From: Emticicia sp037153985
GTDB taxonomy: Bacteria > Bacteroidota > Bacteroidia > Cytophagales > Spirosomataceae
Direction: 5' to 3'
Assembly: GCF_037153985.1 (NCBI RefSeq)
Contig: NZ_JBBAYI010000007.1
Coordinates: 124,001-188,000 of the forward strand
DNA: 64,000 nucleotides
In this document: one piece after another, positions 25,511 to 34,157 of the stretch
Layout: each line of letters begins with the position of its first letter
How positions within the stretch are numbered: position 1 is the stretch's first letter
Translations under genes and position numbers: made by a program
The notes under the pieces: model-generated
Seen by the model: the letters and a program-made list of their open reading frames with translations, nothing else
What the model was told of the DNA's origin: nothing
Database searches by the model: none

Positions 25511-26191
25511 TCAAAACTCAGACTCATGTCCTGCTACCTGAGTAGAAGAGGTCTTATACCCTTCTATCTGATTAAGTAAGGCTATCGACTGCATCACAGG
25601 TTCCCATTCTATGCCATTAAAAATCAGTTTAAACCATTTTTTATCGCGGTGTTCATACCTGATATTAAAAAATAACCAGATAGCCGCATAAACAAAAGCA
25701 CCTGTAACCGGTAGTTGAATGGCATAAAACAACCAGCCGTTTTGCGTTATCATGGCTGATGTCCAGTAAAATGTTGTCCAGACGGGTAATTGCAGAAACA
25801 GCAGCCGTGCTACCCAGATAGTTGACGATTTCAGTCTGGCTATTTTCTCCTGAGTAACCAATACTGCATCATTGATATTAGCCTGATGAATCAACACCAG
25901 TTGATAAACATACACACCAATGGCTAACTTGGTAAGCACGGTTTGAACAAGGGCAGAACCAAATAAGAAATAATTTCCGGCCTGATACGAAGCCAATACC
26001 ACCATATCGATAAAACCTACCCACACAATACCAATAATAATGGCAAAAATTTTAATTGGCTGCATAGATTTCAGAAACGACCTCACCTTTATTTGTGTAA
26101 TGTCTTCGGCATTTTTTCTGTTAAGCCGTAGGTTCTCGCCCAGTTTTTTATCGTAATTTTTCCAGAGGGCTATTAATTCTGTATCTTCCAT
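25511..26191 (-). CDS. four-helix membrane protein downstream of ECF sigma
   Basis: A 226 aa protein with a cytosolic N-terminal segment of about 45 residues and four hydrophobic segments (about 47-68, 75-102, 120-142, 150-175). It has no catalytic motif. It follows an ECF sigma factor gene by 61 bp, and similar proteins often sit there in Bacteroidota. An anti-sigma role is possible, but it has none of the usual zinc-finger or FecR motifs. Confidence 0.7.
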   Translation of the reverse strand: MEDTELIALWKNYDKKLGENLRLNRKNAEDITQIKVRSFLKSMQPIKIFAIIIGIVWVGFIDMVVLASYQAGNYFLFGSALVQTVLTKLAIGVYVYQLVLIHQANINDAVLVTQEKIARLKSSTIWVARLLFLQLPVWTTFYWTSAMITQNGWLFYAIQLPVTGAFVYAAIWLFFNIRYEHRDKKWFKLIFNGIEWEPVMQSIALLNQIEGYKTSSTQVAGHESEF

Positions 26192-26252
26192 TATAGTAAT
26201 TTTTAAGTCTGATAATTAATTGAATAATGTACTTTGTTTGCTGATAGCAACA

Positions 26253-26762
26253 TTAATTGCTGGCAGAAGAAAACTTTTGTTTAAGTATTAGTTTAATTCT
26301 GCTGATACGGGTAGCTACATTTGTTTCGGTCATACCCATAATTCCGGCTATTTCTTTATAGCTTTTTTCTTCCAGATACAACAGCATAAGAGCTTTGTCG
26401 AGGTCTTTTAACTCGGCAATAAACTGTTGTAGTGCCTGTATGCGTTCTTCTGTTTCATGATTGTTATAAGTTTCTGTATAATTCAAAAGACCTTCATGAA
26501 TAGGGTTTGCTATGTGTTTTCTGCGGGTTTCTTTGTGGTAGAACGAAATAGCTACATTCAGAGAAATCCGATAAATCCAAGTCGAATGTTTATAGGTATC
26601 ATCATAATTATCGAAAGATTTCCATAGCTGAATCATGATTTCCTGAATTAAATCATTCCGGTCGTCGGGGTCTTTGCAATAGGCCAGTGCAACTTTATAG
26701 ATAATACCTTTATGCGTATTAACCAGATTGACAAACGAAGTCGATTTTTCATCTGATGCCAT
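26253..26762 (-). CDS. ECF RNA polymerase sigma factor
   Basis: A 169 aa sigma-70 family ECF factor. Region 2 covers about residues 15-80 (DLIQEIMIQLWKSFDNYDD, THSTWIYRISLNVAI-like). Region 4 covers about 110-165 (LLYLEEKSYKEIAGIMGMTETNVATRISRIKLIL, the helix-turn-helix for -35 recognition). It is the usual size. It sits between a 53 aa membrane peptide gene (14 bp upstream) and the four-helix membrane protein. Its targets are unknown. Confidence 0.92.
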   Translation of the reverse strand: MASDEKSTSFVNLVNTHKGIIYKVALAYCKDPDDRNDLIQEIMIQLWKSFDNYDDTYKHSTWIYRISLNVAISFYHKETRRKHIANPIHEGLLNYTETYNNHETEERIQALQQFIAELKDLDKALMLLYLEEKSYKEIAGIMGMTETNVATRISRIKLILKQKFSSASN

Positions 26763-26776
26763 AAATGTTTTTAGTT

Positions 26777-26938
26777 TTATCTCTCAAAAGCTATACTGGT
26801 TTCCTGTTTTTGTAACTCGTGGGTAGCAGGGTTATAATAATAATTTCGGGTAATGGTAATATTGAACCCTCCAGTAATAATGATGATAACCAGCAAAACA
26901 GCCATCAATAACTTTAATTGTTTATAAATTTTTCGCAT
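26777..26938 (-). CDS. small single-pass membrane protein (53 aa)
   Basis: Translated directly: MRKIYKQLKLLMAVLLVIII and so on. There is one membrane helix at about residues 9-22 and a short polar tail ending in IAFER. It lies 14 bp upstream of the sigma factor on the same strand, so it is probably the first gene of that operon. It could modulate the sigma/anti-sigma pair. No family is recognised. Confidence 0.6.
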   Translation of the reverse strand: MRKIYKQLKLLMAVLLVIIIITGGFNITITRNYYYNPATHELQKQETSIAFER

Positions 26939-27291
26939 AAATGATTATGTTTTATTTGCTCAATTATTCGGGCGGCATGCTATAAAATCACAGTAATATG
27001 TTAATTTTTTTATTCTGAATTTTATAGCCTTTTAAAACAGTCGGCACAGCACTCAAAAAAAACCTGTTTTTTAGCTAAATAAACGGGTGCTTTGGTATTC
27101 TTATAAGGTTCGGGTTCGTGCCATGTGGCTGTTTTTGAGCCGATTACAGTCAATAAATTCTTAGAAAAATAAAAATTTTGTACTGAAAATTCATAGAAGA
27201 ATTAATAACTTTGGGAGAACGGAGTATTGATAACCCTGCTTCGTACTAATTTTTAATACTTAAACCAATCTCCCTTATTGATTCATTTACA
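26939..27291. other. non-coding gap with candidate promoter and inverted repeat
   Basis: A 353-bp divergent gap. It contains a 10-bp inverted repeat, GCTATAAAAT at 26979-26988 and ATTTTATAGC at 27019-27028. It also contains a plus-strand TAACTTTG box at 27206-27213 with TTTTG 25 nt upstream (a little long for the Bacteroidota spacing), which probably drives the sugar dehydrogenase gene. I see no coding sequence. Confidence 0.45.
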
Positions 27292-28392
27292 ATGAAAAAA
27301 AAATCTTTATTAATTCTTTCCTTTTTTCTTACAATTGCAAGTTTCTCGTTTGCACAAAATAGTAGCGAAAACTTTACCACAGAGAAACTGTATGATGGCT
27401 TGGTGAATCCGTGGGGTATGGCATGGCTGCCTGACGGCCGATTGTTGGTTACTGAACGTGCCGGACAAATACTTGTTTTCAAGAACGATAAGTTTACAGG
27501 CGAAAAACTGTCAGGTGTACCCGAAGTATTTAACCGTGGGCAAGGTGGCTTGCTTGATATTCAGCTTGACCCCGACTATAAAAAGAACGGCTGGATTTAC
27601 ATTTCGTATGCCAAACCAATGGAAGGAGGAGCCTCAACAGCGGTAACCCGTTTTAAACTGAAAGGTAACCAGCTAATTGAAAAAAAGGATATATTTGTTG
27701 CTATGCCAGCATTAAAGGCTGATTTCCACTTCGGAAGCCGTATTGCATTTGATAAAGCAGGCTATATGTATATCAGCGTTGGTGAAAGAGGTACACAACC
27801 TAAAGTGCAGGAGTTAGACAACGACCACGGTAAAATTCACCGTATTTACCCCGATGGACGTATTCCGAAAGATAATCCTTTTGTGAATCAGGCGGGTGCG
27901 CATGGGTCTATCTGGACCTACGGCCACCGCAACCCGCAAGGAATGGTATACGATGCGGCTCATGACCGCGTTTGGGCAGTAGAACATGGCCCTAAAGGTG
28001 GCGATGAATTAAACCTGATTCAGAAAGGTAAAAACTATGGCTGGCCTAAAACTTCTTACGGAATCAATTATGATGGCACAATTCTGACAGAGTTTAAGGA
28101 AATGGAAGGAGTAGAGAATCCGGTGCGTTACTGGGTGCCATCTATCGGGCCATGCGGAATGACCATCGTTACCAGCAGCCGTTATCCTGAATGGAAAGGA
28201 AACCTGATGGTAGGAGCATTGGCGTTTCGTCATCTGGCACGTGTTGAACTGGCCGATGCTACCTATGTAAAAGAAGAAAAACTATTGCAAGATATTGGCC
28301 GTGTACGTTATGTAGCACAAAGCCCTGAAGGCTATTTATATGTAGTTACCGAAAGCCCCGGCTTATTGCTTAAGTTAGTTCCTAAAAAATAA
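27292..28392 (+). CDS. PQQ-dependent sugar (aldose) dehydrogenase, secreted
   Basis: A 366 aa soluble glucose-dehydrogenase-type six-bladed beta-propeller. It has a signal peptide (residues 1-20, ending SFA-QN), then WGMAWLPDGRLLVTERAG near 42. Around residues 203-245 is the block GHRNPQGMVYD, AVEHGPKGGDELNLI, NYGWP that supplies PQQ and calcium contacts. It oxidises aldoses to lactones in the periplasm. It is the first gene of a plus-strand sugar-oxidation set and is followed by a hairpin terminator. Confidence 0.92.
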   Translation: MKKKSLLILSFFLTIASFSFAQNSSENFTTEKLYDGLVNPWGMAWLPDGRLLVTERAGQILVFKNDKFTGEKLSGVPEVFNRGQGGLLDIQLDPDYKKNGWIYISYAKPMEGGASTAVTRFKLKGNQLIEKKDIFVAMPALKADFHFGSRIAFDKAGYMYISVGERGTQPKVQELDNDHGKIHRIYPDGRIPKDNPFVNQAGAHGSIWTYGHRNPQGMVYDAAHDRVWAVEHGPKGGDELNLIQKGKNYGWPKTSYGINYDGTILTEFKEMEGVENPVRYWVPSIGPCGMTIVTSSRYPEWKGNLMVGALAFRHLARVELADATYVKEEKLLQDIGRVRYVAQSPEGYLYVVTESPGLLLKLVPKK

Positions 28393-28404
28393 TATAGGAT
28401 ACAT

Positions 28405-28450
28405 TCAATCGGGGAGCCTCTTCTTGCAGGAGGTTTCCCGATTGATTAAA
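28405..28450 (+). terminator. hairpin terminator after sugar dehydrogenase
   Basis: A 16-bp stem (TCAATCGGGGAGCCTC against GGAGGTTTCCCGATTGA, with two G-T wobbles) followed by TTAAAA. It lies 12 bp after the stop and 12 bp before the next start, so it probably attenuates rather than blocks transcription. Confidence 0.65.
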
Positions 28451-28461
28451 ACAGGATTCTC

Positions 28462-29100
28462 ATGAAATCTCTTTTCTTCTTTGCTATGCTCATCGGTCTT
28501 ATTATGATGAGTTTTGTTCCCCAGTCTCCCCCTGACACAGTTCGGCTTTTTGATGGAAAAACTTTTAAAGGGTGGGAGGGCGACACCCTTCATACGTGGC
28601 GTATTGCAAACGGTATGCTCATTGGTGGCTCAACCGAGAAAGTAGTGCCTCATAATGATTTCCTTTGTACTACACGAACTTATGCCAATTTTATTATGAA
28701 ACTGAAAGTTAAACTAACCGGAACCGAGGGATTCATTAATTCGGGTATTCAGTTTCGTAGTAAACGCCTTGTAAATCCGCCTTATGAGATGGAGGGCTAT
28801 CAGGCCGACTGGGGCGAAGGCTTCTGGGGTGGCCTTTATGATGAATCGCGGCGTAATAAAACACTTATTCGCCCCGATTCAATACAGGTATTAAGCTGGA
28901 TTAAAAAGAATGACTGGAACGATTATGAAATCAGAGCCGAAAAACGGCATATCCGCTTGTATGTAAACGGCAAACAAACCGTTGATTACACCGAACCTGA
29001 CACAAGTATTCCGCAGGTTGGCTTAATTGGTTTTCAGATTCATGGCGGCGGAGCCGCACAAGTAGCGTTCAAAGACGTTACCTTACAGGAACTCCCCTGA
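28462..29100 (+). CDS. DUF1080 (3-keto-disaccharide hydrolase-type) protein 1
   Basis: A 212 aa exported protein with a signal peptide (about 1-20) and a concanavalin-like DUF1080 domain: RLFDGKTFKGWEGD near 28, NSGIQFRSKR near 93, and GLIGFQIHGGGAAQVAFKDV at the end. Members act on or bind oxidised (3-keto) glycosides or other glycans. Its place next to a sugar dehydrogenase fits oxidised-sugar breakdown, but the substrate is unknown. Confidence 0.88.
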   Translation: MKSLFFFAMLIGLIMMSFVPQSPPDTVRLFDGKTFKGWEGDTLHTWRIANGMLIGGSTEKVVPHNDFLCTTRTYANFIMKLKVKLTGTEGFINSGIQFRSKRLVNPPYEMEGYQADWGEGFWGGLYDESRRNKTLIRPDSIQVLSWIKKNDWNDYEIRAEKRHIRLYVNGKQTVDYTEPDTSIPQVGLIGFQIHGGGAAQVAFKDVTLQELP

Positions 29101-29216
29101 AAACTTTCGCCACCTTGTTTTACCCTTTCCTGACAAATACGCAATACCCTAAAAAACTGCTTCTGACTAAACCGTAAACTGTAACTCTTTATTCAACTAT
29201 ATTCAACCTATTACCT

Positions 29217-32114
29217 ATGAAAAAATCCCATGTAAGTCTGGTTTTACTCTTTTTTACGTTTATGGTGTCTGATACCTTCGGGAAGTTCAGAACCAAGCCT
29301 TTGCAGGATACTACCAAAATAGACCATGAATATGTACTTGAAACAAGTATGCTAGGCTATTTTGCCAAAGACGGTACCCGAAACCCAACATTGAAAGCAA
29401 CCCGTGGCAGCCGTGTACGTATAACCATCGTTAATACGGAATTAATGACCCACGACATTGCCCTTGAGAAAGCTGGTATTAAAAGTAAAGCAGTAGCCGA
29501 AAAAGGCATGACTGCCAGCATTATTTTTAAAGCCGAAAAAAGTGATACCTATTATTGTACTGTGCCCGGGCATAGAGCAGCCGGAATGGTTGGCAAGTTT
29601 GAGGTAGTTGACGGGCCGATTTCAGAAGTAACAGTGGCCGGAAAACTGCCCGTAAAAGATGGACAGCCGCTTAATCTGGACTTTGAAACGGGTACTTTAA
29701 AAGACTGGACAGCCACAGGCAATGCTTTTGCTAACCCGATTTTTAGGTCAGACCCATCGCCGGTGCATGAAAAAGATATGCGCATTGGCTTTGACGGCAA
29801 GCATTTTCTGAGTAGTGGTGGCACAAGTAATTATCAGTTAATTGGTACTTTAACCTCAGCTTCGTTTAAAGTAACCCAACCGTATGCAGCCTTTAAAGTA
29901 TCGGGCGGAGCCTTACAGGATACCCGCGTAGAAATTGTATTGGCCGATACCAAAAAAGTAATATTTCATTCAACAGGGCAGGGGCGAGCTACCCTTCAGC
30001 CAGTTGTGGTCGATTTAAGACCTTATCTGAACAAAAACATTTTTATTCGTATTGTTGATAACGAAACAGGTATTTCGCAAATACCTTATATTCCGAACGA
30101 TAAATGGGCGCACATTAACTTTGATGATTTCAGGTTTTACCCAACTCGCCCTAATTTCCCGAACGAACTCAAACAAAAAGATATTATTATTCTGCCACCG
30201 CTCGACCCCGTGCTTAATGCCGGGCTATCGGGCATTGAGGCAGCCAAAGCCATGACAGTACCTAAAGGCTTTAAAATAACTTTGGCTGCTGCTGAACCTG
30301 ACATCGTTCGCCCCATTTGCTTTACTATCGACTGGCGTGGCAGGCTATGGGTAGTTGAGGGGCATACGTATCCTGTGCCTGCACCCGAAGGGCAGGGCCG
30401 TGACCGTATCCTGATTTTTGAAGATACCAATGGCGATGGTACACTCGACAGCCGAAAAGTATTTATGGAGGGGCTGAATCTGGTGAGTGGAATTGAACTA
30501 GGCATGGGGGGAGTCTGGATTGGCGCAGCACCTTATTTTATGTATATCCCGCTGGATGCTGCCAACGATAAACCCGCTGGCCCACCACAAATATTGCTCG
30601 ATGGCTGGGGAACACAAGATACCCACGAGGTACTGAATAGTTTCCGTTGGGGCCCTGACGGCTGGCTTTATGGTACGCATGGGGTATTTACGCATTCAAA
30701 AGTAGGTAAACCCGGTACTCCTGACGACCAACGCATTAAACTCAATGCGGGTGTGTGGAGGTATCACCCTACAACACATGAGTTTGAAGTATTTGCCGAA
30801 GGGTCAAGTAACCCGTGGGGGCTCGATTTTAATGATTACGGGCATCCTTTCATTACGGCCTGTGTAATTCCACACATGTATCATATCATTCAGGGAGCGC
30901 GTTATTTTCGTCAGGCGGGCAAACATTTTAACCCTTACATCTATGACGACATCACAACCATTGCCGACCACCGCCATTGGCTGGGCGACAGAGGCCCCCA
31001 CGCAGGTAATTTCAGGTCTGGTGCAGCAGGTGGGGGGCACGCGCATGCCGGTGCTATGTTGTATCTGGGCGGTAGCTGGCCTGCCGAATACCGCAATAAA
31101 ATATTCATGAACAATATCAACGGAGCAAGGATGAACGTCGACCAACTGACGCGCTCAGGCTCGGGTTATGTGGCTTCTCATAATAAGGATTTTATTATCA
31201 TGAACGATTCGTGGTCGCAATGGCTCAACTTCCGGTATGACCCTAGCGGTTCGGTATTTGCTATTGACTGGTACGACAAAAACCAGTGCCATAGCTCTAA
31301 CCCCGATGTGCATGATAAAACTATGGGGCGTATTTTTAAAATCAGTCATGAAAATGATAAATGGGTGCAGGTAGATTTATCGAAAGCTACCAACGCCGAA
31401 CTGGTAAATTATCAGCTAAACTCAAACGAATGGTATGTGCGGCAAGCAAGAAATATCTTGCAAGAACGTGGGCCGAATCAGCAGGTGCATGAAGCATTAA
31501 AAGAAATTCTTTACAAAAATCCTGATGTAACCCGAAAACTAAGGGCTTTGTGGGCGCTTCATGTTACAAAAGGCTTAACCGAGAAAGAACTGGTAGCATT
31601 GCTGGCGAATCCTAATGAGTATGTAAGAAGCTGGAGTATTCAGTTATTGGCCGAGAACAAAATGGTTTCGTCCGAAACCATGAAGCAATTCGGCATAATG
31701 GCTAAAACCGATAACTCGGCTTTGGTAAGGTTATATCTGGCTTCGGCCATGCAGCGTCTTGCCCCATCTCAAAGATGGGAAGTTGTAGAGGCCTTAACTC
31801 AGAAAGCCATTGATAAAACAGACCATAATCTGCCATTAATTGTATGGTATGCGGCCGAACCTCTGGCAACAATTGATGCGAAGCGTTTTTTGCAGATGGC
31901 AGAAAAATCAAAACTACCTAAGTTCTTGAATTATGCAATTCAGCGTACAGGTTCGTTGAATACCTCGGAGGCTAAAGGTTTATTAAAAGATTTGGACGGC
32001 CGTCTGGGCAAGGTAAAGTCAGCGCAGAATCATGAAAGTCAGATGCTTATCAGTAAGATACTTGAGCCTGGCCACGACCACAATATGCATAATAACGAGG
32101 AAGCCAGCCATTAA
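29217..32114 (+). CDS. cupredoxin-fused PVC-type sugar dehydrogenase-like protein
   Basis: A 965 aa exported multidomain protein. After a signal peptide comes a cupredoxin (about 35-133) with a complete type 1 copper site: H79, C114, H119 and M124. Next is a jelly-roll-like domain (about 145-310), then a PVC-type dehydrogenase beta-propeller (about 335-715: GRLWVVEGHTYP, DGWLYGTHG, NPWGLDFN, GHAHAGAMLYLGG). HEAT-like helices follow (about 725-930) and a His-rich end. Many relatives end in a cytochrome c CxxCH; none is present, so the copper domain may be the electron relay. Confidence 0.85.
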   Translation: MKKSHVSLVLLFFTFMVSDTFGKFRTKPLQDTTKIDHEYVLETSMLGYFAKDGTRNPTLKATRGSRVRITIVNTELMTHDIALEKAGIKSKAVAEKGMTASIIFKAEKSDTYYCTVPGHRAAGMVGKFEVVDGPISEVTVAGKLPVKDGQPLNLDFETGTLKDWTATGNAFANPIFRSDPSPVHEKDMRIGFDGKHFLSSGGTSNYQLIGTLTSASFKVTQPYAAFKVSGGALQDTRVEIVLADTKKVIFHSTGQGRATLQPVVVDLRPYLNKNIFIRIVDNETGISQIPYIPNDKWAHINFDDFRFYPTRPNFPNELKQKDIIILPPLDPVLNAGLSGIEAAKAMTVPKGFKITLAAAEPDIVRPICFTIDWRGRLWVVEGHTYPVPAPEGQGRDRILIFEDTNGDGTLDSRKVFMEGLNLVSGIELGMGGVWIGAAPYFMYIPLDAANDKPAGPPQILLDGWGTQDTHEVLNSFRWGPDGWLYGTHGVFTHSKVGKPGTPDDQRIKLNAGVWRYHPTTHEFEVFAEGSSNPWGLDFNDYGHPFITACVIPHMYHIIQGARYFRQAGKHFNPYIYDDITTIADHRHWLGDRGPHAGNFRSGAAGGGHAHAGAMLYLGGSWPAEYRNKIFMNNINGARMNVDQLTRSGSGYVASHNKDFIIMNDSWSQWLNFRYDPSGSVFAIDWYDKNQCHSSNPDVHDKTMGRIFKISHENDKWVQVDLSKATNAELVNYQLNSNEWYVRQARNILQERGPNQQVHEALKEILYKNPDVTRKLRALWALHVTKGLTEKELVALLANPNEYVRSWSIQLLAENKMVSSETMKQFGIMAKTDNSALVRLYLASAMQRLAPSQRWEVVEALTQKAIDKTDHNLPLIVWYAAEPLATIDAKRFLQMAEKSKLPKFLNYAIQRTGSLNTSEAKGLLKDLDGRLGKVKSAQNHESQMLISKILEPGHDHNMHNNEEASH

Positions 32115-32150
32115 TTCAGGAAATTATCAGGAACCGAAAACAAGAAAGAA

Positions 32151-33338
32151 ATGAATAAAATACTTAATAAAAAGCAGCGGAGGATAGCCTCAACCATATT
32201 GCTGAGTTGCGGTCTTGCCAGTGTTGCTTTCAGTCAGACTTCATCGGATTTCAAGAAAACGAAAATTACAGGTGATTTTATTTCGGAAGGGGTAGCCGTA
32301 GCCGATTTAAACAAAGATGGCAAACTGGATATTGTGGCAGGTTACTATTGGTTTGAAGCCCCTACATGGAAACGCCACGAAATGTCTCCCTCGCGTTCGT
32401 TTGACCCACGTAAAGAATATAGCGAATCTTTTCTGAATCTGGGTATGGATGTTAATTTGGATGGGTGGGACGACGTAGTGATTATCGATTTTCCGGGAAA
32501 AGCAGGTTTCTGGTTCGAAAACCCTAAAAACAAGCCTGGTTACTGGGCTAAGCATATTATTGCAGACTCGGTAGGGATTTCAAACGAATCGCCGGGGTTT
32601 ATTGATATTGATAATGACGGCAGGCTAGATATTCTTTGCGGAGATAAGGCAAAAAAACAGATTATATGGCTACAAGCACCAACCAAAAAAGGTGAAACCG
32701 AATGGAAACGCCACGCGCTTAGTGAGGAGAATGTGCCGGGTACCGAGATTTTTTCGCATGGCATAGGCTATGGCGATATTGATAAAGACGGCATTAAAGA
32801 TGTGGTTGTGCGTGAAGGCTGGTTTAAAGGCACCAAAAATAACAAGGCGGGTAACTGGGTGTTTCATCCGGCTAATATAAGCGAGCCTTGTTCTCACATG
32901 CAGATTCTGGATGTAAACGGTGATGGTAAAAACGATGTTGTAAGTGCTTCAGCACATGCGTTGGGTATCTGGTTTCATGAGCAGGTAGAAAAAGACGGTA
33001 AAATAGATTTCGTTACACACGTAATGAGTAATACGACTGCGCAAACGCATTCATCTATCATGGCTGATTTAAACGGCGATGGTAAAAAAGAGTACATCAC
33101 CGGAAAAAGATTTCTGGCGCATCATGGCCGTGACCCCGGCGATGCCGATGCCCCTTATCTACTATATTTTGAGTTTACACCCGGTAAAGCCCCTTACTGG
33201 AAAGAATATGTAATTGATAACGATTCGGGTGCAGGGCTTAATATAGTAGCACAGGATATGAACAAAGATAAAAAAATCGACATTGTTGTTTCAAATAAAA
33301 ATGGCGTATTTCTGTTTGAAAACATAATGAAAAGATAA
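32151..33338 (+). CDS. FG-GAP/VCBS repeat secreted protein
   Basis: A 395 aa exported protein with a signal peptide ending near AFSQ and several calcium-binding FG-GAP-type repeats: ADLNKDGKLDIVAG (about 52), DIDNDGRLDILCG (about 150), DIDKDGIKDVVVR (about 210), DVNGDGKNDVVSA (about 255), DLNGDGKKEYITG and DMNKDKKIDIVVS. It folds as a beta-propeller and probably binds ligand or glycans. It lies 36 bp after the cupredoxin dehydrogenase, in the same operon. Confidence 0.9.
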   Translation: MNKILNKKQRRIASTILLSCGLASVAFSQTSSDFKKTKITGDFISEGVAVADLNKDGKLDIVAGYYWFEAPTWKRHEMSPSRSFDPRKEYSESFLNLGMDVNLDGWDDVVIIDFPGKAGFWFENPKNKPGYWAKHIIADSVGISNESPGFIDIDNDGRLDILCGDKAKKQIIWLQAPTKKGETEWKRHALSEENVPGTEIFSHGIGYGDIDKDGIKDVVVREGWFKGTKNNKAGNWVFHPANISEPCSHMQILDVNGDGKNDVVSASAHALGIWFHEQVEKDGKIDFVTHVMSNTTAQTHSSIMADLNGDGKKEYITGKRFLAHHGRDPGDADAPYLLYFEFTPGKAPYWKEYVIDNDSGAGLNIVAQDMNKDKKIDIVVSNKNGVFLFENIMKR

Positions 33339-33378
33339 AAAACTCTAATCTAAAATGATGATCTTGAATAGCAGTTCA

Positions 33379-34068
33379 ATGAAAAAAATTATTCTTTTAA
33401 TGGTGGTGCTGTGTTACGGCATGGTATCTTTTGCACAGACCCCTAGTAAATGGATAAGCCTTTTTGATGGTAAAAATGCAGATGGTCTGAGGGGGTATAA
33501 AATGGATAAATTTCCCGAGGGAATCTGGATTATAAAAGATGGTAGTCTGCAAACAGTAACAAAAACACAAAATGTTGACCTTGTTACGAAAGAACAGTTC
33601 GGGAATTTTGAGCTAGAACTGGAATGGGCTGTTGACACAGCGGCAAACTCTGGTATATTTTTCCATTTACAAGAAGATAAAGCCATGGTTTCTAATCATG
33701 GTAACAGCCCTAACTGGCTTGATAACTTTGAGATTCAGATACTGGATGATAAATATTTTAATGATACGGCTGCCGTACGTTCAGCGGGGTCATTATATGA
33801 CCTGATAAGGCCTATGAACAAAAAACTGATGCCTATCGGGCAATTTAATAAAGCCAGATTGATTCATAAGAATGGTCATGTAGAACATTGGCTGAATGGA
33901 ATTAAAGTACTTGATTTTGAAATAGGAAGTCAGGCGGTAAAAGAGTTAATTATCAGAAGTAAATATGGCAAAAACCCACGTTTTCAGGCATATAAAGAAG
34001 GGCATATTATGTTGCAACATCACGGACAAAAAGTTTATTTTCGTAATGTAAGAGTAAGGAGGCTTTAA
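33379..34068 (+). CDS. DUF1080 (3-keto-disaccharide hydrolase-type) protein 2
   Basis: An exported protein of about 229 aa. I prefer the start at 33379 (MKKIILLMVVLCYGMVSFAQ), which gives a clean signal peptide; an ATG at 33355 adds eight residues. The DUF1080 motifs are ISLFDGKNADGLRGY, AANSGIFFHLQEDK and YFRNVRVRRL. It is paralogous to the protein at 28462. It closes the sugar-oxidation set and is followed by a strong bidirectional terminator. Confidence 0.88.
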   Translation: MKKIILLMVVLCYGMVSFAQTPSKWISLFDGKNADGLRGYKMDKFPEGIWIIKDGSLQTVTKTQNVDLVTKEQFGNFELELEWAVDTAANSGIFFHLQEDKAMVSNHGNSPNWLDNFEIQILDDKYFNDTAAVRSAGSLYDLIRPMNKKLMPIGQFNKARLIHKNGHVEHWLNGIKVLDFEIGSQAVKELIIRSKYGKNPRFQAYKEGHIMLQHHGQKVYFRNVRVRRL

Positions 34069-34104
34069 AAATCTTTAGCCATTAGCAATAAACACCTGAA
34101 ACAT

Positions 34105-34140
34105 AACAAGAGCCAGAGACAACTCCGGCTCTTGTTTATT
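34105..34140. terminator. bidirectional terminator
   Basis: AACAAGAGCC pairs with GGCTCTTGTT, with an inner GAG/CTC pair, followed by TATTTT. It lies between the convergent DUF1080 and TonB-receptor genes and can serve both. Confidence 0.85.
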
Positions 34141-34157
34141 TTAAATGTGAGTGTGTA

